Below are positions 1 through 6,203 of a stretch of 6,263 nt of DNA, piece by piece. Each line of letters begins with the position of its first letter. The stretch's first letter is position 1. The notes beneath the pieces are model-generated. The model was not told the origin of the DNA and ran no database searches. It worked only from the letters and a program-made list of their open reading frames with translations. The DNA is taken from NCBI GenBank assembly GCA_001768125.1, contig MENB01000070.1, forward strand, positions 7,565 to 13,827. The letters run 5' to 3'. A program made the translations under genes and the position numbers. Source of the stretch: Armatimonadetes bacterium RBG_19FT_COMBO_69_19 (GTDB lineage: Bacteria > Sysuimicrobiota > Sysuimicrobiia > Sysuimicrobiales > Kaftiobacteriaceae).

Positions 1-968
1 ACCAGACGCAGCGTGCCGGCCGCCACCCCCTCCGGGCGCTCCGTCACCGTGCGCAGCACGAGCGCCGGGCGGCCCAGGGCGGTCGCCTCCTCCTGGATAC
101 CCCCGGAGTCGGTGAGGATGAGATGCGCGCGCCGCATCAGCTGCACCCAGGGGCCGTAGTCCGGGGGCTCGATGAGGTGCGCCCGGGGATGCCCGTGCAG
201 CACGTCGCGCACGACCCGGCGCACTGCCGGATTGCGGTGCACGGAGAAGACGAGCTCGAGGTCGTCGAAACGCTCGAGCAGCTCGAGGAGCGCCAGGTAG
301 ATCTCACGCAGGGGCTCGCCCCAGTTCTCGCGCCGGTGCGTGGTGACGAGCACGAGACGCCGGCCGTCCAGGCGCGGCAGCCCGTCCACGGGCGGGATGC
401 CGGCGAGGTCCTTCACCGCGTACAGCGCGTCGATCACGGTGTTCCCGGTGACGACGATCGACGTCGGGGCGATGCCCTCGCGGAGCAGGTTGGCCCGCGC
501 GGCGGGGGTCGCCGCGAAGTGCAGGTCGGCGAGCGCCGAGGTCATCCGGCGGTTCATCTCCTCGGGGAACGGCTGGTACTTGTCCGCCGTGCGCAGCCCG
601 GCCTCGACGTGCCCGATGGGGATGCGATGGTAGTAGGCGGCCAGGGCGCCGATGAAGGTCGTGTGGGCGTCCCCCTGCACCAACACCATCGCCGGGCGCG
701 TCTCGTCCAGCACCCGGTACAGTCCCGCCAGCGCCCGGGTCGTGATGTCGACGAGGGACTGCTCGGGCAGCATGATGTCGAGGTCGTGGTCGGGGGTGAT
801 CCCGAACAGACGCGTGACCTGATCCAGCATCTCGCGGTGCTGGCCGGTCACCGTCACCGTAGACCGGAAGTCGGCGCAGTTCCCCAGCGCCCGCACCACG
901 GGGGCCATCTTCACCGCCTCGGGGCGCGTGCCGAAGATGGTCATCACCGGGATCGTCGTTACAGACAC
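1..968 (-). CDS. wecB: UDP-N-acetylglucosamine 2-epimerase (non-hydrolysing), C-terminus cut by window edge
   Basis: This cytoplasmic enzyme interconverts UDP-GlcNAc and UDP-ManNAc, the ManNAc donor for envelope glycopolymers. I translated 322 codons by hand. Family hallmarks are present in order: TIFGTRPEAVKMAP (about residues 10-23), QGDAHTT (98-104), GHVEAGLRT (119-127), FPEEMNR (134-140), THRREN (210-215), TDSGGIQEEA (286-295) and a final TERPEG (309-314). The catalytic residues known from E. coli WecB (Asp, two Glu, His) map to D100, E122, E136 or E137, and H211, so the enzyme should be active. The QGDAHTT segment differs slightly from the more usual GDTTT. Family members are about 360-380 residues, so roughly 40-55 residues lie beyond base 1. 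The start is GTG at 968: it gives the short N-terminal strand before TIFGTRPE and lies 15 bp after the stop of the upstream transferase gene. A start at the ATG of codon 9 is possible but would clip that strand. The alternative name is mnaA. Confidence 0.95.
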   Translation of the reverse strand, partial: MSVTTIPVMTIFGTRPEAVKMAPVVRALGNCADFRSTVTVTGQHREMLDQVTRLFGITPDHDLDIMLPEQSLVDITTRALAGLYRVLDETRPAMVLVQGDAHTTFIGALAAYYHRIPIGHVEAGLRTADKYQPFPEEMNRRMTSALADLHFAATPAARANLLREGIAPTSIVVTGNTVIDALYAVKDLAGIPPVDGLPRLDGRRLVLVTTHRRENWGEPLREIYLALLELLERFDDLELVFSVHRNPAVRRVVRDVLHGHPRAHLIEPPDYGPWVQLMRRAHLILTDSGGIQEEATALGRPALVLRTVTERPEGVAAGTLRL

Positions 969-978
969 CTCGTCAGTG

Positions 979-985
979 CACCTCT
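979..985 (-). promoter_or_regulatory. Ribosome binding site of wecB, overlapping the upstream stop codon
   Basis: Read on the minus strand, AGAGGTG lies 10 nt before the GTG start at 968. Its first two bases belong to the TAG stop (984-986) of the preceding transferase gene. The spacing from the GAGG core is rather long, about 12 nt. The arrangement suggests translational coupling between the two genes, which is an inference from position only. Confidence 0.5.
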
Positions 986-2102
986 AGGGAAGCGGGTCGG
1001 GCAGCTCGGGCGGGTGAGGCCGCAGCCGCAGCAGCCCCAGGTGCCGGGCGACCGCGAGCAGCACGACGACGATAACGGTGAGGATGATCAGGGATGCCGT
1101 GCGGTTGATCCCGGCCGCGGCCAGCCCGCCGAGCCCCAGCAGCGCGCTCAGCAGGTAGAGCACGAACACGGTCTGGCGCTGGCTGAGCCCGCGATCCAAC
1201 AGGCGGTGGTGCAGATGGCCCCGGTCGGGAAGGAAGATCGAGACGCCGGTGCGATACCGGCGCACGATGGCGTAGCCCGTGTCGAGGATCGGCACGGCGA
1301 GCGCCAGCAGCGGCACGGCCAAGCTCAGCACGGTGACGGTCTTAAGCAGCCCCTCCACCGCGGCCGCGCCCAGGAGGTAGCCTAGGAGCATCGACCCGGA
1401 GTCGCCCATGAAGATGCGCGCGGGGTTGAAGTTGTGCCGCAGGAACCCCAGCGCGGCCCCGCCGACGGCGGCGACGACGGTCATCATCGACCCGTCCCCG
1501 CGGGTGGCCCCGGCGGTGAGGAGCGTGGCGGCAGTGATCGTCGCGATGCCCGCGGCCAGGCCGTCCACGCCGTCGATGGAGTTCATCGCGATGGCCATCG
1601 AGCCCAACCACAGCACGGTGAGGACGTCGCCGACGAGCCCGAGGGGGACCACGCTGCCGTCGAAGGGGTTCGTGAGGAACGAGGTCGTCATGCCGAACCA
1701 GACCGGAACCGACGCCGCGGCGTAGATCAGCGGGAACTTCAGGCGGCCGGGGAGCGCGCGCAGGTCGTCCACGGCGCCCAGCGCCGTGATCGCGAGCGCC
1801 CCGAGCAAGAGACCGATAAGCGGGCTGCCGAGCGGCCGGTACGGCACGGCCAGCACGACGTAGCGCGGCTCGCGCACGAGCGCGATGGGCTGGTCGATCG
1901 GCAGGCACAGGACGAGCGCGGCCATCACGCCGATGAAGATGGCCAGCCCCCCCATGCGCGGGATCGGCGAGGTGTGGATGTGACGGCCCCCCGGGGGCGC
2001 CACCGCGCCCAGCCGCCGGGAGATCCACTGCATCTCGTGGCTGAGGGCGTAGGTCGCCAGCAGGGCAACGAGGCCCGCCACGACGTACGGGGGGAGGCTC
2101 AT
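984..2102 (-). CDS. wecA: Undecaprenyl-phosphate GlcNAc-1-phosphate transferase (WecA/TagO type)
   Basis: This polytopic membrane protein (372 aa) transfers GlcNAc-1-phosphate from UDP-GlcNAc to undecaprenyl phosphate, the first lipid-linked step of teichoic-acid-type or O-antigen-type polymers. The seen motifs are RHIHTSPIPRMGG (40-52), the Mg-binding pair D112-D113 in GAVDDL, NSIDGVDGLAAG (174-185), NFNPARIFMGDSGSM (224-238) and the cytoplasmic loop HLHHR (296-300). Alternating hydrophobic segments, starting at about residues 5-20 and ending at about 337-352, fit the roughly ten to eleven helices of the MraY/WecA superfamily. The NSIDG and HLHHR forms point to WecA/TagO rather than MraY. 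The gene lies 44 bp after prs and 15 bp before wecB. The ATG at 2102 is the only reasonable start, because a TAG stop lies four codons upstream in frame and there is no start codon between. No Shine-Dalgarno sequence is visible. The sequence cannot tell which polymer it primes (tagO is the name in teichoic-acid organisms). Confidence 0.95.
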   Translation of the reverse strand: MSLPPYVVAGLVALLATYALSHEMQWISRRLGAVAPPGGRHIHTSPIPRMGGLAIFIGVMAALVLCLPIDQPIALVREPRYVVLAVPYRPLGSPLIGLLLGALAITALGAVDDLRALPGRLKFPLIYAAASVPVWFGMTTSFLTNPFDGSVVPLGLVGDVLTVLWLGSMAIAMNSIDGVDGLAAGIATITAATLLTAGATRGDGSMMTVVAAVGGAALGFLRHNFNPARIFMGDSGSMLLGYLLGAAAVEGLLKTVTVLSLAVPLLALAVPILDTGYAIVRRYRTGVSIFLPDRGHLHHRLLDRGLSQRQTVFVLYLLSALLGLGGLAAAGINRTASLIILTVIVVVLLAVARHLGLLRLRPHPPELPDPLP

Positions 2103-2108
2103 ATCATC

Positions 2109-2114
2109 ATTCTA
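2109..2114 (-). promoter_or_regulatory. Possible -10 element giving a leaderless transcript of wecA
   Basis: On the minus strand TAGAAT (five of six matches to TATAAT) is followed by six bases (GATGAT) and then the ATG at 2102. This spacing would put the transcription start at or next to the start codon, as in leaderless genes of actinobacteria and Deinococcus. It fits the absence of a Shine-Dalgarno sequence before this gene. I see no good -35 hexamer 16-18 bp further upstream. The element sits in the 44-bp gap after prs, so it would be an internal promoter of the operon. It is a motif match only. Confidence 0.3.
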
Positions 2115-2146
2115 GGCGTACCCGGGGAAGGCCCGCCACACACGGG

Positions 2147-3145
2147 TCAGCGCTCGAACAGCTCGCTGACCGAGGTGTCCTGGTGGATCCGCCTGATGGC
2201 CTCGGCGAGGAGGGGGGCCACGGAGAGCACGGTGACCTTGTCGATAAGCTTCTCCGGCGCCAGCGGGATGGTGTTCGTGACGACCAGCTCCGTGATCCGG
2301 CTGTTGCTGAGGCGCTGCACGGCCGGGCCGGAGAGGATGGCGTGGGTGGCGCAGGCGTACACCGTCGTCACCCCACGCTTGAACAGGGCCTGCGCGCCCA
2401 CCGTCAGCGTGCCGGCGGTGTCGATGATGTCATCCACGATGATCGCGGTGCGCCGGTACACTTTGCCGATGACGTGGACGACCTCCTTGACCTGGTTGGG
2501 CCTGTCGCGGCGCTTGTCGATGATCGCGATCGGGGCGCCGAGCTGCTTGGCGAACTCGCGCGCCCGGGGGACCCCGCCGACGTCGGGCGAGACGACCACG
2601 ACGTTCTCGAGGTGCTTGTTCGCGAAGTAGTCGCCGAGGATCATCCGGCTGGGGAGATGGTCCAGCGGGATGTCGAAGAAGCCCCAGAGCTGCCCGGCGT
2701 GCAGGTCCACGGCCAGGATGCGGTGGCAGCCCGCCGCGGTCAGCAGGTTGGCCACGAGCTTGGCGGAGATGGGCTCGCGCGGGCGCATCTTGCGGTCCTG
2801 GCGCGCGTAGCCGAAGTACGGGAGGACCGCCGTGATCCGGTCTGCCGAGGCGCGGCGGAGGGCGTCGATGATGACGAGCATCTCGATCAGGTTCTCGTTC
2901 ACCGGCGGCGAGGTCGGCTGGATGACGAAGACGTCCTCGCCCCGCACACTCTCCTCGATGCGCACGCCGACCTCCCCGTCGGCATAGCGGAAGATGCTGA
3001 GGTCGGCGAGGGGCACCTCGAGCACGTCGGCGATCTCCCGGGCGAGCTGCGGATTCCCGCTGCCGCTGAAGAGCTTCAGCCGCGCCCGCGAATCCCGTGC
3101 GCGGAGCAGGCGCTGGGGCTCAGCGCGCAACGTCTGCTGAAACAT
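2147..3145 (-). CDS. prs: Ribose-phosphate pyrophosphokinase (PRPP synthetase, class I)
   Basis: This cytosolic enzyme makes PRPP from ribose 5-phosphate and ATP for purine, pyrimidine, histidine, tryptophan and NAD synthesis. The protein is 332 aa. Motifs in order are KLFSGSGNP (24-32), RYADGE (53-58), the ATP-binding segment LPYFGYARQDRK (108-119), VDLHAGQ (146-152), VSPDVGG (185-191), IIDKRR (208-213), the PRPP-binding loop VDDIIDTAGT (237-246) and a C-terminal SVSELF (325-330). Bacterial Prs is usually 310-320 aa and begins close to KLFSG, so this one has about 22 extra N-terminal residues, rich in Arg and without a signal or membrane segment. The ATG at 3145 is supported by a well-placed ribosome binding site. 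No ATG or GTG lies between it and KLFSG; only a TTG at codon 6 could replace it. The start lies inside the end of glmU (26-bp overlap), a gene pair also found in Bacillota and actinobacteria. A Trp (W154) sits where DLHAxQIQGFF normally has the second Gln. Confidence 0.97.
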   Translation of the reverse strand: MFQQTLRAEPQRLLRARDSRARLKLFSGSGNPQLAREIADVLEVPLADLSIFRYADGEVGVRIEESVRGEDVFVIQPTSPPVNENLIEMLVIIDALRRASADRITAVLPYFGYARQDRKMRPREPISAKLVANLLTAAGCHRILAVDLHAGQLWGFFDIPLDHLPSRMILGDYFANKHLENVVVVSPDVGGVPRAREFAKQLGAPIAIIDKRRDRPNQVKEVVHVIGKVYRRTAIIVDDIIDTAGTLTVGAQALFKRGVTTVYACATHAILSGPAVQRLSNSRITELVVTNTIPLAPEKLIDKVTVLSVAPLLAEAIRRIHQDTSVSELFER

Positions 3146-4481
3146 GCTTGATCACCCTCGCCGGGACGCCCACCGCAACGCCCCCCGGCGGCACGTCCTT
3201 GTTCACCACGGACCCCGCCCCCGTCACCGCGCCGCGGCCGATGCGCACGGGGGCGATCAGCATGCTGTCGCTGCCGATGAAGGCCTCGTCCTCGATCACC
3301 GTCACGTGCTTGCGCTTCCCATCGTAGTTGCAGGTCACCGTCCCGGCGCCGATGTTGACGCGCGTCCCGAGCGTCGCGTCGCCGATGTAGCTCATGTGGT
3401 GGACCTTCGTGTGGTCCCCGATCGTGGCGTTCTTGATCTCGGCGTAGTTTCCGATCTCGACGAACCGGCCGATCCGGCTACCCGGGCGCAGCCGGCTGTA
3501 GGGGCCGATCCGGGTCCCCTCGCCCACGGCGCTCTTCACCACAGTGGACGCCTCGACGGTGACGCGGTCGCCGAGCACCGCGTCCACCAGGCGCGCCTGC
3601 GGCCCGATCACGCACTCCCGGCCGATCACCGTCTCGCCTTCCAGGTAGGATTGGGGGTGGATGACCGTATCGCGCCCCGCCCGCACGCCGGCGTGGACGT
3701 ACGTCGTCGCCGGGTCGACGACGGTCACCCCGGCGTCCATAAGACGGTCCAGGAGGCGCGCACGCATAATCTGTCCCGCGGCCGCGAGTTCGCGGCGCGA
3801 GTTGATGCCCATCGCCTCCTCCGCCGCGACGAGCAGCGCGGACACGCGCCGTCCGGCGCCCAGCAGCCAGGCGATGGTGTCGGTGAGGTAGTACTCGCCC
3901 TGGACGTTGTCGGGCCGGAGCTGGGCGAGAGCCTCGCGCAGGGCCTCCGCCTCGAAGACGTACGTGCCAGCATTGATCTCCCGCAGGCGCGCCTCCTCCG
4001 GTGAGGCGTCCGCCTCCTCCACGATGCGCTCGACGCTCCCCCCGGGACCACGGATGACGCGTCCATAACCCGTGGGATCATCGAGCGCAGCCGTGAGCAT
4101 CGTCGCATCGGAGCGCGAATTACGGTGCAGATCCACTAGCGCCGTGATCGTCCCCGCCGACAGCAGGGGCGTGTCGCCGTAGAGGACGAGGACGGGACCC
4201 CCCGCGGGACCGAGGTGGGGGAGCGCCTGCATCACGGCGTGTCCCGTGCCGAGCTGCTCGTGCTGTTCGATGAACACGGCGCGCTCGCCCAGCGCCGCCC
4301 GGACGCTGTCTGCGGCGTGGCCGATCACGAGGAGCGGACGCTCGATGGCCGCTTCGGTCAGGACGTCCAGGACGTAGGTGACGAGCGGGCGGCCGCAGAG
4401 CAGGTGGAGCACCTTGGGAAGGTCGGACTGCATCCGCTTCCCCTTCCCCGCGGCCAGCACCACGGCGCGCACGCGCTCCAT
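3120..4481 (-). CDS. glmU: Bifunctional GlmU: GlcN-1-P acetyltransferase / GlcNAc-1-P uridyltransferase
   Basis: This cytoplasmic, normally trimeric enzyme acetylates glucosamine-1-phosphate and then couples GlcNAc-1-phosphate to UTP, giving UDP-GlcNAc for peptidoglycan and the other envelope polymers. At 453 aa it has the family's usual length. The N-terminal uridyltransferase domain shows VVLAAGKGKRM (7-17), LPKVLH (21-26), QLGTGHAV (76-83), YGDTPLL (101-107), INAGTYVF (169-176), GEYYLTD (195-201) and N227. The C-terminal part (about 250-440) is a left-handed beta-helix of hexapeptide repeats carrying RLRPGSRIG (330-338), HHMSYIGD (361-368; H362 aligns with the catalytic His of E. coli GlmU) and NIGAGTVTCNYDGKRKH (376-392). 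An open frame continues to an ATG at 4586, but the start chosen at 4481 has a perfect GGAGG 5 nt upstream and begins right at the Rossmann-like strand. The gene appears to lead the minus-strand operon. Its last 26 bp overlap prs. Confidence 0.97.
   Translation of the reverse strand: MERVRAVVLAAGKGKRMQSDLPKVLHLLCGRPLVTYVLDVLTEAAIERPLLVIGHAADSVRAALGERAVFIEQHEQLGTGHAVMQALPHLGPAGGPVLVLYGDTPLLSAGTITALVDLHRNSRSDATMLTAALDDPTGYGRVIRGPGGSVERIVEEADASPEEARLREINAGTYVFEAEALREALAQLRPDNVQGEYYLTDTIAWLLGAGRRVSALLVAAEEAMGINSRRELAAAGQIMRARLLDRLMDAGVTVVDPATTYVHAGVRAGRDTVIHPQSYLEGETVIGRECVIGPQARLVDAVLGDRVTVEASTVVKSAVGEGTRIGPYSRLRPGSRIGRFVEIGNYAEIKNATIGDHTKVHHMSYIGDATLGTRVNIGAGTVTCNYDGKRKHVTVIEDEAFIGSDSMLIAPVRIGRGAVTGAGSVVNKDVPPGGVAVGVPARVIKHVSADVAR
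3150..3159 (-). promoter_or_regulatory. Ribosome binding site of prs, inside the glmU coding sequence
   Basis: On the minus strand GAGGGTGATC ends 4 nt before the ATG at 3145. Its GGTGATC portion is a perfect match to the 3' end of 16S rRNA (complement of GATCACC), with the GG about 9 nt from the ATG. The same bases encode Arg-Val-Ile of glmU near its C-terminus. This site decides the longer prs start over a shorter N-terminus. Confidence 0.65.
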
Positions 4482-4486
4482 CAACG

Positions 4487-4491
4487 CCTCC
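4487..4491 (-). promoter_or_regulatory. Ribosome binding site of glmU
   Basis: A perfect GGAGG on the minus strand is separated by five bases (CGTTG) from the ATG at 4481. This fixes the glmU start 35 codons inside the longest open frame and makes the product the normal family length. Confidence 0.8.
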
Positions 4492-4597
4492 GGAGATGAC
4501 TCACGAGTGAATTCCGTGGCCGATGCCCCCAACCCTGCCCGTGGATGAATGACCGTCCCTACCCCGCGTCTGGCGGAGGTCGGCACCGCCGCCGCGA

Positions 4598-4606
4598 ATT
4601 ACACCA
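4598..4606 (-). promoter_or_regulatory. Possible extended -10 promoter for the glmU operon
   Basis: On the minus strand TGGTGTAAT matches the extended -10 pattern TGnTATAAT at all but one defined position. It lies in the most AT-rich stretch of the divergent intergenic region (about 4596-4619). Transcription from it would begin near 4590 and give glmU an untranslated leader of about 110 nt. No convincing -35 box is visible at 4620-4627, although extended -10 promoters may not need one. It is a motif match in a single location and is unproven. Confidence 0.3.
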
Positions 4607-4616
4607 TATCTCCATC

Positions 4617-6203
4617 ATGCCCGACGTCGTGATCCGCAATGCGCTCATCTGCGACGGGAGCGGCACGCCCCCGTTCCCGGGGGACGTGGCGATCCGCGGC
4701 GACCGCATCGCCGGGGTGGCCCCGCACGTGGCGGGCGACGGCCGCGCGGAGGTCGACGCCCACGGCCTCGCCGCTGCGCCCGGGTTCATCAACATGCTGA
4801 GTTGGGCCAATGCCTCGCTGCTGGTGGACGGCCGGTCCCAGGGCGATCTGCGTCAGGGCGTGACCCTCGAAGTGCTCGGCGAGGGGACGTCGATGGGCCC
4901 GCTGAACGCGGCGATGAAGCAGGAGATGGCCGAGCGCCAGGGCGACCTCCGATACGAGGTGGCCTGGACCACGCTTGGGGAGTACCTGGACCATCTGGCC
5001 TCGCGCGGGGTCTCGTGCAACGTCGCCTCCTTCGTGGGCGCGACGACGGCGCGCATCCACGTCCTCGGCTACGAGGACCGCCGGCCGTCGCGGCGCGAGC
5101 TCGAGGGGATGCGCACGCTGGTGCGCGACGCCATGGCCGAGGGTGCGGTCGGCCTCTCCTCCGCGCTCATTTACCCGCCGGCCACCTACTCCGACACCGC
5201 GGAGTTGATCGCGCTCGCGAGGGTCGCATCCGAGGCCGGAGGACTGTTCATCTCGCACATCCGCAACGAGGAGGCGCGCATCGACGACGCCCTCGACGAG
5301 TTCTTCACCATCGTGCACGAAACGGGTGTCCGCGGGGAGATCTACCATCTGAAAGTCTCCGGGCGTCCCAACTGGCCGCGCCTGCCCGGCGTGCTCGCGC
5401 GCATCGAAGCAGAGCGCGGCCGCGGCGCCGAGGTCACCGCCGACATCTATCCGTACACCGCCTCGTCGACGGGGCTCGACACCGCCATCCAGCCGTGGGC
5501 GCACGAAGGGGGCGAGGCGGCGCTGATCGCCCGCCTGCGCAATCCGGCCACGCGGGGGCGTATCCGGGAGGAGATGGTGCTGTCCACCGACCCCGGCCAG
5601 ATCCTCGTCGTCGGGTTCAAGCGCGACGCGCTCAAGCCGCTTACCGGCAAGACCCTCGCCGAGGTGGCCGCGGCCCGGGGGACATCCTGGCAGGATGCCG
5701 TCCTGGACCTCATCATCGAGAACGACGGGGACGTCGGCGCGGTCTTCTTCACGATGGCGGAGGCGAACGTACAGGCGATCATCGCGAAACCCTGGGTGAG
5801 CTTCTGCTCCGACGCGGGGTCCTACGCTGCGGAGGGGATCTTCCTCCGGCTCGGCACGCACCCCCGCGCGTACGGCTCGTTCGCCCGCGTGCTGGGGAAG
5901 TACGTGCGCGAGGAACGGGTGATCACCCTGGAGGAGGCCGTGCGCAAGCTCACCGCCCAGCCCGCGGACGCCCTGCGCCTCGTGGACCGCGGGCGGCTCG
6001 TCCCCGGCGCCTTCGCCGACGTCGTCGTCTTCGATCCCGCAGTGATCATCGACCGGGCCACGTACCAGCAGCCGCACCAGTACGCCACCGGCGTGGAGCA
6101 CGTCTTCGTGAACGGCGTGCCGGTGATCCGGCACGGCGAGCACACGGGGGCGACCCCGGGCCGGGTCGTGCGCGGCCCGGGACGGCGTGGCGGACCTGCC
6201 TAG
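4617..6203 (+). CDS. N-acyl-D-amino-acid deacylase (D-aminoacylase)-like amidohydrolase with altered metal site
   Basis: This 528-aa protein of the metal-dependent amidohydrolase superfamily is closest in architecture to D-aminoacylases, which remove the acyl group from N-acyl-D-amino acids. Seen features are an N-terminal beta-sandwich strand VVIRNALICDGSG (4-16), APGFIN (54-59), GVTLEVLGEG (81-90), FISHIRNE (211-218), EIYHLKVSG (241-249), DIYPYTAS (276-283), SFCSDAGS (395-402), and a C-terminal composite domain with GAFADVVVFDP (464-474) and PHQYATGVEHVFVNG (486-500). H214, H244 and D399 match two metal-binding His and the catalytic Asp of the family. The HxH normally after PGFID is L61-S62-W63, and the metal-binding Cys (in NCG) is missing, with E89 nearby. 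The enzyme may therefore use one metal ion or another substrate. There is no signal peptide. The start is ATG 4617, which begins directly at the first family strand. An in-frame ATG at 4545 would add 24 Arg/His-rich residues without family likeness. Neither start has a Shine-Dalgarno sequence. The gene is transcribed divergently from glmU. Confidence 0.85.
   Translation: MPDVVIRNALICDGSGTPPFPGDVAIRGDRIAGVAPHVAGDGRAEVDAHGLAAAPGFINMLSWANASLLVDGRSQGDLRQGVTLEVLGEGTSMGPLNAAMKQEMAERQGDLRYEVAWTTLGEYLDHLASRGVSCNVASFVGATTARIHVLGYEDRRPSRRELEGMRTLVRDAMAEGAVGLSSALIYPPATYSDTAELIALARVASEAGGLFISHIRNEEARIDDALDEFFTIVHETGVRGEIYHLKVSGRPNWPRLPGVLARIEAERGRGAEVTADIYPYTASSTGLDTAIQPWAHEGGEAALIARLRNPATRGRIREEMVLSTDPGQILVVGFKRDALKPLTGKTLAEVAAARGTSWQDAVLDLIIENDGDVGAVFFTMAEANVQAIIAKPWVSFCSDAGSYAAEGIFLRLGTHPRAYGSFARVLGKYVREERVITLEEAVRKLTAQPADALRLVDRGRLVPGAFADVVVFDPAVIIDRATYQQPHQYATGVEHVFVNGVPVIRHGEHTGATPGRVVRGPGRRGGPA

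Noticed and set aside
123..1385. 420-codon open frame on the plus strand across wecB and the transferase gene
   Set aside because: Its translation is rich in Arg, His, Gly and Gln with no domain likeness. It is antisense to two clearly recognised genes, a usual by-product of very high GC content.
2115..2146. GC-rich gap after prs considered as a transcription terminator
   Set aside because: Only weak, short pairings can be drawn (GGG with CCC, GGCG with CGCC) and there is no run of T on the minus strand after them.
1434..2630. 398-codon open frame on the plus strand antisense to wecA and prs
   Set aside because: It runs across two well-supported genes and the gap between them, with low-complexity charged composition and no recognisable motif.
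2183..4004. Long plus-strand open frames (2183-3151 and 3144-4004) antisense to prs and glmU
   Set aside because: Their composition mirrors the GC-rich codons of the opposite strand. All family motifs lie on the minus strand.
4499..4508. Short inverted repeat ACTC-AC-GAGT upstream of glmU, considered as an operator
   Set aside because: The arms are only four bases, which is expected by chance, and there is no second copy nearby.
4482..4586. N-terminal extension of GlmU to an ATG at 4586
   Set aside because: The extra 35 residues have no family likeness, would overlap the longest form of the divergent gene, and a perfect GGAGG sits in front of the ATG at 4481.
4545..4616. N-terminal extension of the D-aminoacylase-like protein to an ATG at 4545
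   Set aside because: The 24 added residues are Arg/His-rich and neither a signal peptide nor family-like. The family strand begins right after the ATG at 4617, and 4545 has no Shine-Dalgarno sequence.
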